NCBI GenBank assembly: GCA_945957605.1 | Contig: CAMFLR010000011.1 | Span: 124,001-188,000, forward strand | Length of the DNA: 64,000 bases | Direction of reading: 5' to 3' | DNA from: an uncultured Isosphaeraceae bacterium | GTDB taxonomy: Bacteria; Planctomycetota; Planctomycetia; Isosphaerales; Isosphaeraceae | In this document: positions 63,378 to 64,000 of the stretch, in pieces | Position numbering within the stretch: the first letter of the stretch is position 1 | How the letters are laid out: each line of letters begins with the position of its first letter | The notes under the pieces: generated by a model | Told to the model about the DNA's origin: nothing | Database searches by the model: none | The model's input: only the letters and a program-made list of their open reading frames with translations | Made by a program: the position numbers and the translations under genes

Positions 63378-63570
63378 GAGCTACGCGGTTAGGATATCGC
63401 AAGCGAGAGGAAGCGGTGGCCTGGACAACTTTGCTGTCTAGGTGGCGCAGCTACAGTAGGGCAAAGCCGTAAAGTTCGCGAACTCCTCTTGTCGCTTCGC
63501 GACCGGGACAACGAGTTGTCCCGGCCACCCACTTGGGCTTGTGCCCGAATCCAGGTGCGTGACTTCTAAA
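63374..63570. repeat. Dispersed imperfect-palindrome element, copy C
   Basis: About 197 bases. The left end TTAGGAGCTACGC equals the inverse of the right end of copy A; the right half GGGACAACGAGTTGTCCCGG is itself a perfect palindrome, and GTGGCCTGGACAACTTTG at left mirrors the inverse of CCCGGCCACCC at right. Same length as copy A. Confidence 0.75.
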
Positions 63571-63598
63571 GACTTTTGCAAATGGGAATAAATTGATC

Positions 63599-64000
63599 GT
63601 GGCAAGCGTTGATGATTTGGTTGTAAATCCTGTTTCCAAGCCTCCGCTGCAGCGGCCCGAACTGCTCGCGCCGGCCGGCGATCGCACATGCCTTATCGCC
63701 GCGATCGAAAACGGGGCCGACGCCGTCTATTTCGGCCTTCAGGGCCACAACGCCCGCGCTCGCGCTTCCAATTTCGACGCTACCGAACTCGTCGACACGA
63801 TGAGCACGCTTCACGCTCGCGGCGTGAAGGGTTACGTCACGCTAAACACGCTGGTCTTTCCCGACGAACTCGAAGACGTGGAAGCCCTCATTCGCAAAGT
63901 CGCCGCCGCGGGCGTTGATGCGGTGATAGTCCAGGACGTCGGTCTTGCGCGATTGATTCGCGCGACCTGCCCCGACCTCGAAATTCACGCTTCGACCCAG
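63599..64000 (+). CDS. Peptidase U32-family protein, 3'-truncated by the window
   Basis: 134 codons are visible to the window edge, with no stop. After a short leader comes RPELLAPAGDRTCLIAAIEN, then GADAVYFGLQGHNARARASN, KGYVTLNTLVFPDELEDVEA and VIVQDVGLARLIRATCPDLE, the N-terminal (beta/alpha) pattern of U32 proteins (YegQ/RlhA/TrhP), which use an Fe-S cluster in RNA hydroxylation. GTG at 63599 or TTG at 63593 starts it. The Cys ligands lie beyond the window. Confidence 0.88.
   Translation, partial: MASVDDLVVNPVSKPPLQRPELLAPAGDRTCLIAAIENGADAVYFGLQGHNARARASNFDATELVDTMSTLHARGVKGYVTLNTLVFPDELEDVEALIRKVAAAGVDAVIVQDVGLARLIRATCPDLEIHASTQ

Noticed and set aside
63438-63689. 83-codon minus-strand ORF
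   Set aside because: Derives from the palindromic repeat and the antisense of the U32 gene.
1-64000. CRISPR array, prophage or integron
   Set aside because: No regular short-spaced repeats, cas, integrase or phage structural genes were seen.

Overview
The window is bacterial, GC-rich and almost certainly planctomycete. The evidence is lineage-typical families: two prepilin-like DUF1559 proteins, a DUF1549/DUF1553 plus DUF1501 pair, a heparan-acetyltransferase-like membrane acyltransferase, several proline/alanine-rich lipoproteins and dispersed palindromic repeats. I cannot place it below phylum level. Both edges cut genes: glmS on the left (N-terminus missing) and a U32 peptidase-family gene on the right (C-terminus missing).

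Region by region: 0-10.5 kb is housekeeping: glmS end, trxA-trpF, a Ca2+/H+ antiporter, a coiled-coil zinc-ribbon protein, a dnaG-rpoD operon with its own promoter and terminator, and a membrane-anchored HtrA protease. 10.8-15.7 kb is a tight + strand operon: asnB, a phosphoesterase, an MFS transporter and a PlsC acyltransferase carrying a remnant of an AMP-ligase domain. 15.9-22.8 kb holds a Cys-rich exported protein, an acyltransferase, a lipoprotein plus DUF1559 protein preceded by a 76-bp tandem repeat, tRNA-His, a Gfo/Idh/MocA oxidoreductase, an extremely Asp-rich protein and a TPR-like protein. 22.9-30.3 kb holds punA-ileS, a Uma2-family protein, purN, DUF1015 and DUF502.

30.5-34.4 kb is a translationally coupled MoxR-type AAA+ ATPase and a 623-residue DUF5682/TraB-like protein, followed by an exported two-repeat protein. 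34.5-40.4 kb has an Lhr-type helicase overlapping a PdeM-type phosphoesterase, then a divergent histidine kinase and sigma-54 response regulator. 40.4-45.0 kb is the most accessory-looking part: small, mostly + strand genes including a SUKH (SMI1/KNR4) protein, a lipoprotein whose mature part resembles an isolated Hsp70 substrate-binding domain, a mini site-2-protease-like protein, a leucine-rich-repeat/Cys-pair protein, and an apparently frameshifted gene. 45-52 kb is minus-strand: a GTPase relative with a degenerate P-loop, a second DUF1559 protein, a uronate-dehydrogenase-like SDR, a GH88 hydrolase and an Asp-box propeller. 52-61 kb has a Tex protein with a long disordered insertion and tail, a lipoprotein, a methyltransferase, a TMEM14 protein, and the DUF1549/DUF1501 pair. 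61-64 kb has two membrane proteins, a secreted metallopeptidase and the start of the U32 gene.

A dispersed imperfect-palindrome element of about 195 bp occurs near 26.6 and 63.4 kb, with partial copies near 48.3 and 15.8 kb. It explains several otherwise puzzling short ORFs. No rRNA, CRISPR array, transposase, integrase or prophage gene was seen.
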